A DNA stretch of 64,000 nucleotides, taken from NCBI RefSeq assembly GCF_954871325.1, contig NC_088777.1:43935366-43999365 (forward strand), read 5' to 3'. Both the position numbers and the translations under genes were made by a program. This stretch comes from Gordionus sp. m RMFG-2023 (Eukaryota > Nematomorpha > Gordioida > Chordodea > Parachordodidae). Numbering within the stretch: the stretch's first letter is position 1; each line of letters opens with the position of its first letter. The notes beneath the pieces are model-generated. The model saw only the letters and a list, made by a program, of their open reading frames with translations, did no database searches and was not told where the DNA came from. This document shows, in pieces, positions 1 to 11,172 of this stretch.

Positions 1-434
1 TTATGAACTTATGGATTGAGTTAGGTGTTTGTAAAATAGATTCCAAATATATTAATAAGATAAGCTCTAGTAGTAATACATAATAATACTGCGAAGTCAT
101 TAAATTTAACATTGAATAACCAAGGTAATGATGATAATTTTTTTTTTTACTAAAGCAAATATTTTTCAGTTTATGATATAACATTGAGTTGGAAGTTTTA
201 AATTATCTGGGTTAGAAATCCTTAATTATTATGGTTCCATTAGGAATTTTTTTCAAATAAAATACTTCAAAATTTAGCTCCATTTTAAAGGTTATTTAGC
301 AGGGCCATCACTAGCATTTATAATCTCAAGGAGATCAAAAAATATTTTTTTAATTAATTTCTAAATTACCTTTTTTATTATCTAAAATTATTAAATTTAT
401 TTTTAATATAAAAAAAAAATTCAAAATTGTTGAG
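1..434. other. AT-rich flank, no gene seen
   Basis: AT-rich sequence with long A and T runs. No reading frame, splice pattern or repeat end that I can support. A short GC-richer phrase near 300-315 resembles the end of a transposon but has no visible partner. Confidence 0.4.
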
Positions 435-993
435 TTTGGACAAACGGGTCCCACTGAGAGGATGATATTGTCAGTGTTCTGGGGTCCGGGATGGTCAATG
501 ATGGGATCCTAAAGACCGGGTTTGGGTATCGTTTTTGTCATGGTATCCCTGGGACTACCTCGAGAAATTAATGTAACACGAATTTATTTTATTTGTTAAT
601 CAAACAGTAAAATTTCATATTATGTTATAAACAGCAAAAAAAAACCATCAAATATTTAATGATCACAATTTATTTTTCCTAGATATATAGCCCCCTCCTT
701 TTTTTTTAATTAAACGAGTATAAACAAATATTAATTTCATTCTTGTCCATCTCGAAAACTCGCTAGAACCAGTTTTGAGGAAGAAATCAAAACAGGCTCG
801 GTATAAGTGAACAAAGAAAAAATATAGATAATAAACAAGTTATCGTAAAAACAATGAATAATATAAATTATAAACAGTGTTGAAACACAACACTCCTCCC
901 CGCTTAACTTTTACTACCGCCGCACAGCCAGATCAGGGCAGATTGCAGGCCAAAAATTCATTTTACAACCCCCCCCCCCCAAAAGAAGAAAGA

Positions 994-1285
994 ATGGCAT
1001 ACGCCGTACCGCTGAATTAGAGCGGTGTTCAGTTAGGCACATAAAAACATCTAACAAAATAAACGGCATAGTTGCACCGCGGTGTCAGGGCGGATTTTAA
1101 TCCTAAGTTAATTTAATTAAGCACATAATTAAAAACCAAAAAAATAATAATAACGGCATACGCCGTACCGCTGAATTAGAGCGGTGTTTATCCTAAGTTC
1201 ATTTACTTAGACACATAAAAACATCTAACAAAAATAACGGCATTGCCGCACTGCGGTGTCAGGGCGGATTTAATCCTACTAAGAT
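994..1285. repeat. Two-unit tandem repeat with GC hairpins
   Basis: A block starting near 994 with ACGCCGTACCGCTGAATTAG recurs near 1152. Each copy is followed by a related block with CGGTGTCAGGGCGGATTT (near 1081 and 1254), so the period is about 160-175 bp. ACCGCT and AGCGGT inside each unit can pair as a perfect 6-bp stem. The repeat is GC-rich against its surroundings and lies inside the retroelement fossil. A homopolymer C run (969-980) and G run (1297-1310) flank it. Confidence 0.6.
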
Positions 1286-1882
1286 AAAAAAAACTCGGGG
1301 GGGGGGGGGGAGAAGGTATATATAAAAAAAAGGTAAAGTATATAAAAAAAAACAAAAAGGAAAAAAAGGGTTATAATACGATAAAAAAACGGTGTTTGGA
1401 CTTCTATTCTCCTCCACACTTAAATACTGCTATTCAGGGGAGGGGTTTCTGATGGTCTTGTGAGTTTCCTTTCGTAGATTGAGCCTGCTCGTTCGCAGTA
1501 GCTACGGTTTGCCCCTTGGGTCGGGGGAGTAGATTGATAGGATGTTGCAGGGAAACTGTTGTATGTTTGTCTAAGTGGCAGGCGATTGGTAATGGCCACG
1601 GTTACAACACTTTTAACAAGTGGGATTCTTATTACGTTGCATATTCTGGTGTTGTGAGTATTGTGATTGTTATATCTTGTGGCTATATGGTTAAGGCTAT
1701 TATGGGTTCCATGAATTGTTTTGGTTCAGAGATTCCGCTATCTCCCAAGTTTGGGCTATTTTTAGCTTTCCCTTAAACGTTAAATCATCACACGTAATTA
1801 CTCGACCTCGAATTCCAAATGATCGAATTTCGGCTCCGAATTGGGATGACAGGAATATATTTCAGCTGTGGCCTAGGTTGCA

Positions 1883-2326
1883 TTACGTGGCTAACGTAAT
1901 CAAAGCATTTGCATATTCGGTAATGGTTTTCACATCCTGTTGTATACGATGGCGAAGTTTATCAATTGCTAGTCCTTGGATACTATTATTGTTGCCTAAA
2001 ATAACCTTGATATCTTGCATTGATAGCTCTGCCATGGATTTTGGAGCATATGCCAATTTTATCTTTGTATACAACCAGTTACCACAAGAAGATAAGAATA
2101 CTGCTAAAAGATTTTCATCTGTCTGGTTACGGTTGATGAGCATAAACCGTTCGAGGTATTGGTCTGTGGCCTCCTCTTGATCGTAGGGTATCGAAAGCAC
2201 GTTGGGCGCCAGTGTTAATTTTGGACAGACGGGTCCCACGGAGAGGATGATATTGTCAGTGTTCGGGGGTCCGGGATGGTAGATGATGGGATCATGGGGA
2301 CCGGGGTTGGGTATCGTTTTTGTCAT
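1883..2326 (-). pseudogene. Gag-like frame of the LTR fossil
   Basis: A 147-residue frame starting MTKTIPNPGP. It reads like the N-terminal part of a retrotransposon Gag: a proline-rich start, then a helical segment containing YLERFMLINRNQ and a later TITEYANALITLA segment. No zinc knuckle or protease is seen. The same start occurs again in the left direct repeat of this element, which supports assignment to the retroelement and not to a host gene. It is a fossil fragment. The gag assignment rests on overall character and position, not on a diagnostic motif. Confidence 0.45.
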
Positions 2327-2738
2327 GGTATCCCTGGGTCATCCCTGGGTCTACTTCGAGAAATTAATGTAACACGAATTTATTTTATTTGTTAATCAAA
2401 CAGTAAAATTTCATATTATGTTATAAACAGCAAAAAAAATACCATCAAATATTTTATAATAAAATTTATCATTCCAAGGTTTATATATAGCCCCCCCCCC
2501 CCACCCATTTTTTTTAATTAAACGAGTATAAACAAATATTAATTTCAAAGTTCATCTCGAAAACTCGTTAGAACCAGTTTTGAGGACGAAATCAAAACAA
2601 GCTCGGTATAAGTGAACAAAGAAAAAAAAAATGGTAATATACGTATATTATACAAACAAAGAGAAAAATATAAATGATAAACAAATTATCGTAAAAACAA
2701 TGGATAATATAAATTATAAAGAGTGTTGAAACACAACA

Positions 2739-3160
2739 AAAATATTGAGAGGGCTTTTCAAATTTTTCATAGGGCTTGAGCCCCACACCTTTTAGTAATG
2801 CTACCGGTATTTAGTTTTAGCTATAGTTATTAAACGACCCGATTTGGGGCGATATTTAAAAAAGACCCGACAATCTTAACCAAAATAATATTATGTAAGA
2901 CTCGAAATTTGGTAAATAAAGTTCCAAATCTGCCATCTATGAGCGAAATCTCCAGGTTACATTATATTTATTAAAACTTAAAAATGGTGTTAGATAAAGT
3001 TTTGTAAGTCGATTATTAATGCAATCTTACATTGATAGCACACAGTTGAAATATTGTTTGAATATAATTATCAGCAATCATATACACTTTATATAAATTA
3101 GATTGGCTCTGGATATAATTAGAGGTAGGTGAAGGGAAAAATGCTTGAGTTTTTATTTCC
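2739..3160. repeat. Intergenic stretch with a decayed hairpin-MITE copy
   Basis: Around 2820-2990 the sequence matches, imperfectly, the hairpin MITE family found in the bestrophin introns: TTATTAAACGACCCGATT, then CCAAAATAATATTATGTAAG, then a phrase about 'atctccaggttacat'. The remainder is AT-rich with nothing recognised. Confidence 0.45.
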
Positions 3161-5585
3161 AGTTTGTAGTGGCGTCGCTAGGAGGGGGCGCGCAGGGGCT
3201 CGCCCCCTGAAAAATTTATTTTGAATAGCCCCCTGAAGCAAAATTTTTTTTTTAAATAGCTCCTTTCTTCAATAGTAGTAGTAATAGTAATAAAAATAAA
3301 GATAAATTAAATAAAATAATATTTTTTACTTTTTCTTTACCTGCCTTCCCTAAAAATAACAAGTATATTTTAGATATTATTACAATCTATTATTATTTTA
3401 AGATATAATATACCAAATAGAGGCGGTGCGACAATAATATATAAAATCTTAATTACTTTCATCATATCACTCTGGTTCTTATTTTATAGTTACAAAATGT
3501 TTCATTTCTAATATGGCATCCTTGCCGTGTAAATAACTCAAAACTTCAATATATTTGCATAATTTCTTCTAAAGATTTTACTGTTTTTGTTTTATAAATT
3601 TATCTAACATAATAAATTCTGATATGGGATACCATCGTGAGTGTCATGGCATGGCTATGACTGCAAATTTACCAGCATCTATTATTTGTGTGACTATGTA
3701 ATTTAAGATTATTACTATAGCTGCTGAGAGCATATGATTGCATATTTTAGATAAGTAATAATGGTCAACTGTGTAGTCGTTTATATATCATTAAAATGGA
3801 AGATAATCTTTTAGAAATTTAATATCTCACAAAAATTTTCTCGATTACTTATCTAGCTTCCATCCAGGGTTGTGTCTTTCCCCATCAGCGGGAGACTCCC
3901 GCAATTTTTTAATTTACATGCAGACATCTCTCTCCCGCATAACTACCACAATTGGAAATCTCCCGCAAAAATCTACCGCATTTTTAATTTCTCCCGCAAT
4001 TTTATTTAAAAGTATATTAACGTTTTTAATATATAAATAATAATTAATTTTGAGAGACATTAATTGATTATTTTTATATTTTTAAAATAAATTTTAAATA
4101 TTTATTCGAAAAACATGTCTAGTTTGTAAATTTCTTTCTATCCTGTTATATTTTTATCTAATAATAAATCAACATCATTTCATTAATAAGTCAATATAGG
4201 GGAGTATATCAACATCGATTGCAATACAAAAATATTCTCCAAAAATAATAAATAATACAACAACTACAGTTGCGGAAATCGTATATACCTATCATGTAGT
4301 TTAACATTCACAGAGCTATATCATCACAATGTGGGTCGAATCTTTTTCCCATGATATTTAACGACTCCAATATAAGTGCAAACCTTACTCGGGGTAGAAC
4401 AAAAATGAGCAAGGCTATCACAAGTGTTTTAGAACATGAATCCTAGAGGTCAATTCTAGACGATTTGAAAGATGGGCATCCATATGCAATTCTGACAAAT
4501 GCATTTAATATGGGAAATATTAAAACATTTTCCTTGATCTTTCGCTATTCCAACAACATTTCAATAAAACTATTAAATTTTTTTCCTCGAATAGTGAAAA
4601 ATCCAACGATGTAGCTAACCACATAATGTAAATATAGCTGATTCAGGGTTATCAATGAATTGCATGTTAGCTTTATGCGCTGATAATGCCTCTGTAAATT
4701 TTGGAAAAAACCAAAGTGTATTTACCGAATTGAGGCAGCAAAATAATGAACTAATACCAATTGACTGTATATGCCATATACCACATGATTTTTGCAAGAA
4801 GGCAGTTATCTGTGGATGTCGAAATAATTATGATGAGGTGTTTTAACGAATTTATTTTATCAACGAAAAGAGTTAATGAATTAAAAGAGTTGGTGGAGTG
4901 GTCTGACTTGGAATGGTGTGAGTTGTTGCGATATGTACAGGTGGTTATCATTAATACCTGCCATCGATAGAATTTTAAAATTTTACAAACCCTTAAAAAA
5001 TACTTTTTAAATAAAGATTTTAAAAGCTGTCCTAAAATTTGGGAAATTTTTTTCAAGTATGAAATGGCAGAAGCATATTTGGGATTAGTTTCACATATAA
5101 ATGGCAGAAGCATATTTGAAATTAGTTTCACATATAGAAAATCTACTTCATGCAGTTAATATTCAGTTGCAATCAGAATATTCTTTATTAATAAAGATTC
5201 ACAAAATCATGCTACAGCTCTGTTCATACAGTTAAAATTGATAATAAATTTTATGGCGCTACTGCTAAAAATATTAAATGTTCAAATAATACTCTAATTA
5301 ATACATTTTTAAATAAAGCAGATACTTTTATTAAGACAATAATATTTACAATCAAAATTTGATTTTAATAACTCTATTTACAAATGTATAAATATTATGA
5401 CCTTGGAACAGAAACCGTCAATTGATGGTTTTTGTAATTTAATAAATATATTTAAAAATACCGAAAGACATTGATGTCTTGTTTGAGGAGATTGTAATTC
5501 TCTCTATTTTTTACGATTCGCCAGAATACATAAAGTTAGATTGTCTAAAAGCAGAAGAGAAATGGGTAGAATTTTTTCGTAATAA

Positions 5586-8354
5586 CAATAAATCAGGGTT
5601 GGCATGTCGGTCATTGACCGGTCAAATACGGTCATATACTCTAAAATATTAATGGCGAATAAATATTTTGATATAATTAACTAGTGTGCATTAAAAGCAT
5701 GTTTATCAATCTTATTAGGTTACAATTATTTAAAAAATTATTTGTATCATGAATTGTTAAAAACAAAAGAATTTTTTTATTGTTAAAATATAAACATGTA
5801 ATTTTTCTAAATATAGTAATATTTTTAGTTATTTTTTTGCCTAATCATTGCCGTTTCTCGGCTTCTTTTTTTCAATTCATTTTTCTTAAAAAAAATAAAA
5901 ATACCCGATTTATTAAAATCATAATATAATTTTTTCATTCTTATTTTTAATAAATTTAAATTTTATTTAATATTTAGCCGAGTATAAATTATATTAATTC
6001 TCATTTGTTTTACTTACACTTGTTATATTTGGTTTTTAAAATTAATTTTAATTTTAATTGTTCTGGTCAGATTTACGGAATATTATTCAATTCTGGTAAA
6101 AAGTTATATATATTATATTATATTTATAATATTAAGAAATTATTGGAATAATTGGTCGATAATTATAAAATAGTTAAGATTGTTTAACTTTACAATAATC
6201 AAAATCATTTTTTGTTAAATTTTAATATATTAGGGATTATGGTCAAACCAAAGCATCATGTTTGGAAACATTAAGAAGTACGCGATGGTAAATCAGTTAA
6301 AGCGGTGTGCAAGTTTTGCAAGATGTCCTATATCACCCACGTTGATAGAATGGTCAAACATTTATTAAGCAGCTGTACTATGTGCCCTGTTATAATCAAG
6401 GAAAAATTTTATTCCAAAATATCAACCTCTACAAAAAAATCACAAATGTAATTTGTAATACTTCTAAGTCTAACTCTAATGAAGAATTGGGTGAAATTAG
6501 TGAGAATGATTATCAAATGAACAATATTTTGTCTTGTGACTCAGGAGAATTTGATTCCATTATTTCTAATCAATCTACAAGCAAGGCGATTAAATATAAA
6601 TCTCAATCTTGTATAACCGGTTTCATAGATAGAATTAATCCCAAAGAAAAAAATGAGCTGGATCAATTGTTTGCAAAGGCTGTATATGCGAGCAATTTAC
6701 CTTTCTACATCACTGAAAATCCCTACATCCAAGAATTTTTTTAAAAAATACGTCCTATTTACACATTACCCCGGAGAAGGCAGCTGGCTGGATATCTTCT
6801 AGACAAAGCGTCAGGTGATATGGAGGTGAGAGTTGCAGATATAATAGATAAAGCTCACTTATCAATTGTATCAGATGGCTGGAGCAACATTAGAAACGAG
6901 AGTATTATTAATTTTATGGTGATGACGCCTTTACCAGTGTTCTACAAATTTCTAAATACTGAGGAAAATCGCCATACGGCTGATTATATTGCCCAGGAAT
7001 TTAAAAATGTAATTCATAAATTGAATCCGGTAAAAGTATATTCTTTAGTTACTGATAATGCCGCTAACATGAAAGCAGCCTGGAAAATTCTAAAATCTGA
7101 ATCTATTTATAATCATATACAATGTTATGGTTGTGCAGCGCATACATTGCAGTTATTCTTTCACGATTTTAAACGATTGAACGCCTTCAGTGACCATATT
7201 TCAATAATTAAAAAAATTGTTAAATTTTTCACGAATAAACACATACCAGCTGCAGTATTTTCCCGTAATAAGAATCTTCATGGCATAGCATCTACATTAA
7301 GTACAATTAGCCAAACAAGATGGGCATCGTCAATAAAATATATGGAGCAAATTCAAATATGCAAGAAAGCTCTAAAAGCATCAGTTGTTGAAGAAGCTGT
7401 TTGTGATATTTGTCCCATAGAAATAACCAATAATATATTAAACGAAGAATTTTGGACGAAAAATTTAAATTTTTTAGCTATACTCCAACCTTTAGCTACC
7501 TCATTGTTGAAAGTGCAAAGGGATAAATGTACTTTGGCCCAAGTAAAAAACGAGATGCTTAATTTGGAAAAACACATAATACAATCATGCCATGATTCTA
7601 TATTTTCTCCATCTCAAGAAAAAAAAATTAAGGTTATGTTTGAAAAGAGAAAAACTGATCTAAATACATGTGCTCACAATGCTGCTTATTTATTGGACCC
7701 CCAATATCAAGGGGAGCATCTTACTAATACTGAATTTGATGAAGCATGTAATATAATACAAGAATTGGGTATTTTACAAGGTGGTGATAATCAAAATATT
7801 TTGATATAGTAAATTTCAGAAGCAAAAGCGGTATATTTAATAGCCATAATATGTGGAAAGTTGTAACTTCCATAAGAAACAATCAAATTTCGGCCTCAAG
7901 TTGGTGGAATGCATTTTGCCCACCTTGCCCATTAAAAGAAGTCGCTAATATTTTACTAACATTTCCTAGTTCGACTTCTTCTTCTGAAAGAAATTGGTCG
8001 GTTTGGGGCAATATTAACACGAAAAACAGAAATAGATTAAAAACTTCTACAGCAGGAAAATTAGTAAGAGTGTATCATAATTTAAGATTGATTAAAAATA
8101 TTAAAGAAAATAATGATATTGAATCGGAACAAGACTCTGCCATGGAGGGTGAAACATTGACTATAGAATGAATTAAAAAATATTATGATATTTATTATTA
8201 TACATAGATTTATTATAATATTATATAAATGCAAAATAAAGTTAATATTGGTGTAAAAAACATTTATTTGAATTTGACCATATTTGACCGGTCAAATATC
8301 GGTCAATTGACCGAAATGTATTTGACCGGTCAAATGCACAACCCTGCAATAAAT
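5586..8354 (+). mobile_element. Young nested hAT transposon with perfect target duplication
   Basis: The element proper runs 5594-8346 (2753 bp). It starts CAGGGTTGGCATG and ends GCACAACCCTG, so the terminal inverted repeat CAGGGTTG is complete. The 8-bp duplications CAATAAAT at 5586-5593 and 8347-8354 are identical. Subterminal TTGACCGGTCAAAT palindromes occur once near the left end and twice near the right end (left 5619-5632). One transposase gene occupies the middle. Identical flanking duplications and a mostly open transposase argue for a recent insertion into the older hAT. Confidence 0.93.
6239..8171 (+). pseudogene. hAT transposase with BED zinc finger (nearly intact)
   Basis: The start at 6239 gives MVKPKHHVWKH, followed by a BED-type finger (VCKFC, then HLLSSC) typical of hAT transposases. 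Next come a spacer region, the catalytic block SIVSDGWSN (first Asp), SLVTDNAANMKAAW (second Asp) and CYGCAAHTLQLFFHD (C..H motif). The C-terminal dimerisation region has SSWWNAFCP and SSERNWSVWG. The transposase would bind the element ends and cut and join DNA in the nucleus. As read it has an in-frame stop at codon 12, a frame change near 6380, a stop at 6742-6744 and a frame change between 7809 and 7851. The long central frame is 6820-7809 and the C-terminal frame 7851-8171. No introns are evident. It is probably inactive now, but only recently so. Confidence 0.88.
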
Positions 8355-8619
8355 CCTCATGCTTGGAAAAAAATTACGAATATGAGCCTGATGAGGAGTG
8401 CGTGGAAAACGGATTGCTTTAACAACATTAGAGGCTGAGCTAATGGTTAAACAAATTTATAATATGTCATGCCAGGAATTTTATAAATATCTCAATAACG
8501 ATGGTAAATGTTTAGTTCCATTATTTAAATCTCAAATAAAATATAATTAACATTATATTTAAATTTCCATATTTTTAATTTATACATTCGCATAAAATAA
8601 ATATATTTTTTACATTGTA

Positions 8620-9640
8620 AATCAAAAATAGAGAGCATTACAATATCCTCAAACAAGACAAAATGTCTATCGGTATTTTTAAAATATTTGAACATTTTAA
8701 AATAGTTTTAGCAATAGCGCCATAAAATTTATTGTCAATTTTTAACTGTAAAGATTTACACATCTGCAGCATAATTTTGTGAATCTTTGTTAAGATTCTT
8801 CTGATTGCGACTGCACATTAACAGTATGTAGTAGATTTCCTACATGTGAAATCATTCATAAATATATCTCTGCCATATATTACTGAAAAAATTTTTCAAA
8901 ATGTTAGGACAGCTTTTATAATCATTATTTAAGAAATATTTAAAGGTTTCTAAAATTTTAAAATTCTATAGATGGCGGGTACTAGAAACATATCGCAACC
9001 CAACCAATATTGTGCTGACAATTTTGTAAATACACTCTGTTTTTTTCCAAATTCACTGAGGCATTATCAAATCAGAAAGTTGACATGTAATTTATTAATA
9101 ATCCCGAATTTGCTATATTTACCATTATATGGTTAGCTAAGTCTTTGAATTTTTCACTATTTGAAGGGAAAAAATTTAATAGTTTTCTCGAAACGTCCTT
9201 AATTTTGTTGAAATAACGATGGATCAAAAGAAATATTTTCATATTTTTCTTATTAGATGCATCTGTTAGAATATTGCATATGTGTGCCCATCTTTCAAAT
9301 CGTCAAGAATTGACTTACTGAATTCAGGTTCTAAAACATTGATGATATCCTTACTCATTTTTGTTCTACAAGTAAAGTTTTCATTTATCATGGAGTCGTT
9401 AAATATTATGGGGAAAGATTCTACCTACATTGTATGATAAGTAGCTCTGTGAATGTTGTACTACAAGATAAGTGATTACAATTGCTGCAACCGTTTTTGC
9501 ATCTATATTATATTTTTGGAGAATATTTTTGCTTTGCAATGTATATAGATTCACTCTCCTGCACTGATTATTATAATGTGATTGAACAATAATAAATAAA
9601 ATAATTATCATTGTGTACAATATTAACTTATTATGTAACG
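8620..9640 (-). pseudogene. Second, inverted partial hAT transposase copy
   Basis: Read on the minus strand, 9640-8620 parallels the plus-strand remnant at about 4205-5520. Shared landmarks include CAAAAATATTCTCCAAAAAT, 'cattcacagagct', 'atatttaacgactcca', 'gacgatttgaaagatgggc' and 'gaggatattgtaatgctctc'. The two copies are therefore tail to tail within one outer element. The inverted block is bordered by a direct repeat (ACATTCGCATAAAATA at about 8585 and 9719). It is heavily decayed with no usable frame. Confidence 0.7.
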
Positions 9641-10556
9641 TGATACGTGATAATTAAGCGCTTATCCTATAATTTTATACATATATAAGGTAAATTTAAT
9701 TTCGGATGTTTTGCAGGACATTCGCATAAAATATATTTTTTATATTGTAATATTAAAATCGTTTGTTTTTTTTATAAAATTTTATCTTGTTTACATTCTT
9801 TTATATTTAAAAAGGATCGTTGGTTATTTTTTATAAATTAATATATTTTAATAAATCAAGATGTTATTTAATTTTGAAAAATAGCTACTGAATTTGTATT
9901 TTAAACTAATTATAAAAAAGAATAGGCGGATAATTAAATCAATTCAAAATCTCTGCCAGGCCGGGATTTTGCGGGCCTTTTTTAGCAAATTTTTTATTTT
10001 TACCGTATTTTTCATATTTCTCCCGCAAAATTTAAATTTCTCCCGTAATTTGAAAATATTGACCTGGAAACCCTGTTTCCATCATGTCATCTAAGAGGAA
10101 GCTCTAGCCACCATATAGTTTTATGATTTGGATTGGTCGTTTATATTTTCTTCTTCAAGAATTGTTGATTTGGTTAGACCTATAAATTTTTCCTTATTAA
10201 TCCATTCTATAAACATTGTCTAAAATGGTAACAGAGAGTTATATTAGTTTCATGACCTTTTGTCAATGTAACTTGATAGAATTATATAGCCTTGGCAAAT
10301 GTATGAATTAATTAACCTTTTTTATCACTTGTAATTTTTAGCGTAAAATTTTTTTATATCAGCAATCGAAAATATTCTATACTGTAATAAATAGATTTTG
10401 TATTAAAGAATATTATTCTTAGAAATGTCTTGTATTGTTTTAATTATTTATATGCTAGTTTATTTTGTATGCAAAATATTATAAATGACAAAATATGAAA
10501 TTCAGAATAATTGTCTAGAGTTAGCATATTTTAAATATGTATAAGATATTAATATA

Positions 10557-10594
10557 CCGGCCGAAGGCCGGGCAAAAGCGGGCCAAAGGCCCGC
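10557..10594. repeat. Two adjacent perfect GC hairpins
   Basis: CCGGCC-GAA-GGCCGG (10557-10571) and GCGGGCC-AAA-GGCCCGC (10578-10594) are consecutive perfect stems of 6 and 7 bp with 3-nt loops, in otherwise AT-rich DNA. They lie about 90 bp inside the right end of the possible outermost element, so they may be subterminal structures of it. Confidence 0.65.
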
Positions 10595-10688
10595 AAATTA
10601 GAGGGTATGGGGGTCGAAGCCCCTCATAAAAATTTTTTAAGCTGAGCCTCCTGAATTTGCAAAGGCTAGCGACGTCCCTGCTAGTTTG

Positions 10689-11172
10689 AGAAAAGATCTT
10701 TACAATCATAAAAAAGATATTTAAATAAAATACACATACCTAATTTAATTTTGATAGAGGTAAAAAAAATTTAAGGATGTTCTGTATTTTTGTAAAGATA
10801 GTCTAATATTTTTTTTAAAAAATAAATACTAATATATATTTTTAATAAATCTTCCTATAATAATTTTATTTATTAAATATAATACTATCTTTCCATATTA
10901 TGCGCTCTTTGAATATGTGTTTTGCATAGTAAAAGCTGTATTGAGTACTATTCGGTAATACGTTCTTTTTTTAACGACCAATTTGTTTCTTTTTTGATAA
11001 CGTTTATAGCACTACAATATTCACCTTTTCCTATAAAATATCCAAATTTGGGTTTTGCATCCATCAATGTCAGATGTTTAAATGTTCTATTAAGTCAATT
11101 CAATCTATTTCAAAATACTATTGTGTGAAATTTGAAAGTAAAAATAAATTAGATTCATTTTGATGAACCAAT
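10689..11172. other. Intergenic region upstream of the Polycomb-like gene
   Basis: AT-rich sequence between the transposon nest and the Polycomb-like start codon. It must hold the promoter of that gene if the 5' untranslated region is unspliced, but no clear core-promoter element can be singled out against the AT background. Confidence 0.35.

Larger units (their letters stand above)
435..2738 (-). mobile_element. Broken LTR-retroelement fossil with duplicated LTR/leader/gag-start block
   Basis: Two closely similar direct repeats, 435-892 and 2220-2738, flank about 1.3 kb. Read on the minus strand each begins with TGTTG next to a short inverted repeat (TGTTG...CAACA), as LTRs do. Each then runs through AT-rich sequence and a leader into the beginning of a gag-like frame, so each repeat seems to be LTR plus leader plus gag start. 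The right-hand copy continues into a longer gag-like frame. No reverse transcriptase or integrase is recognisable. The element is broken and incomplete. Both the arrangement of two 5' regions in one orientation and the family (Ty3- or Copia-like) remain open. Similarity between the repeats suggests moderate age. Confidence 0.6.
4215..8551 (+). pseudogene. Decayed hAT transposase, split by inner hAT
   Basis: Plus-strand remnants of a hAT (RNase H-like) transposase. Recognisable pieces are DDLKDGHPYAILTNAFN near 4460-4510 and ALCADNASVNFGKNQSVFTE near 4675-4730, which contains the DNAS segment around the second catalytic Asp. CICHIPHDFCKKA follows near 4770-4806, the hAT C..H zinc-like block. 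A segment corresponding to the 'TRWLS..PAIDRILKFY' region follows near 4940-4990. After 5585 the frame is cut by the inner element and resumes at 8355, ending FYKYLNNDGKCLVPLFKS and a stop near 8550. Many stops and frameshifts make it non-functional. No BED finger was found upstream. Confidence 0.7.
3857..10083. mobile_element. Older hAT transposon, interrupted and rearranged
   Basis: Ends begin CAGGGTTGTG at 3865 and finish GGAAACCCTG at 10075. Flanking 8-bp target duplications are CTTCCATC (3857-3864) and TTTCCATC (10076-10083), differing at one base. Several subterminal TCTCCCGC repeats lie just inside both ends (near 3890-4000 and 10018-10046), as in hATs where they serve as transposase-binding sites. 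The interior holds a decayed hAT transposase on the plus strand, a younger hAT inserted into it, and a second partial transposase on the minus strand. The mismatch in the target duplication and the many disruptions in the coding parts suggest an old insertion. Confidence 0.85.
3161..10688. mobile_element. Possible outermost element with inverted ends and AGTTTG target repeat
   Basis: AGTTTG occurs at 3161-3166 directly before TAGTGGCGTCGCTAG. The same AGTTTG occurs at 10683-10688 directly after the inverted counterpart (CTAGCGACGTCCCTGCT). Terminal inverted repeats sharing CGTCGCTAG with a 6-bp direct repeat would define an element of about 7.5 kb, now mostly filled by the nested hATs. No coding capacity of its own is recognised, so no superfamily is assigned. 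Two independent GC-rich repeat fragments could give the same picture by chance. Confidence 0.3.
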
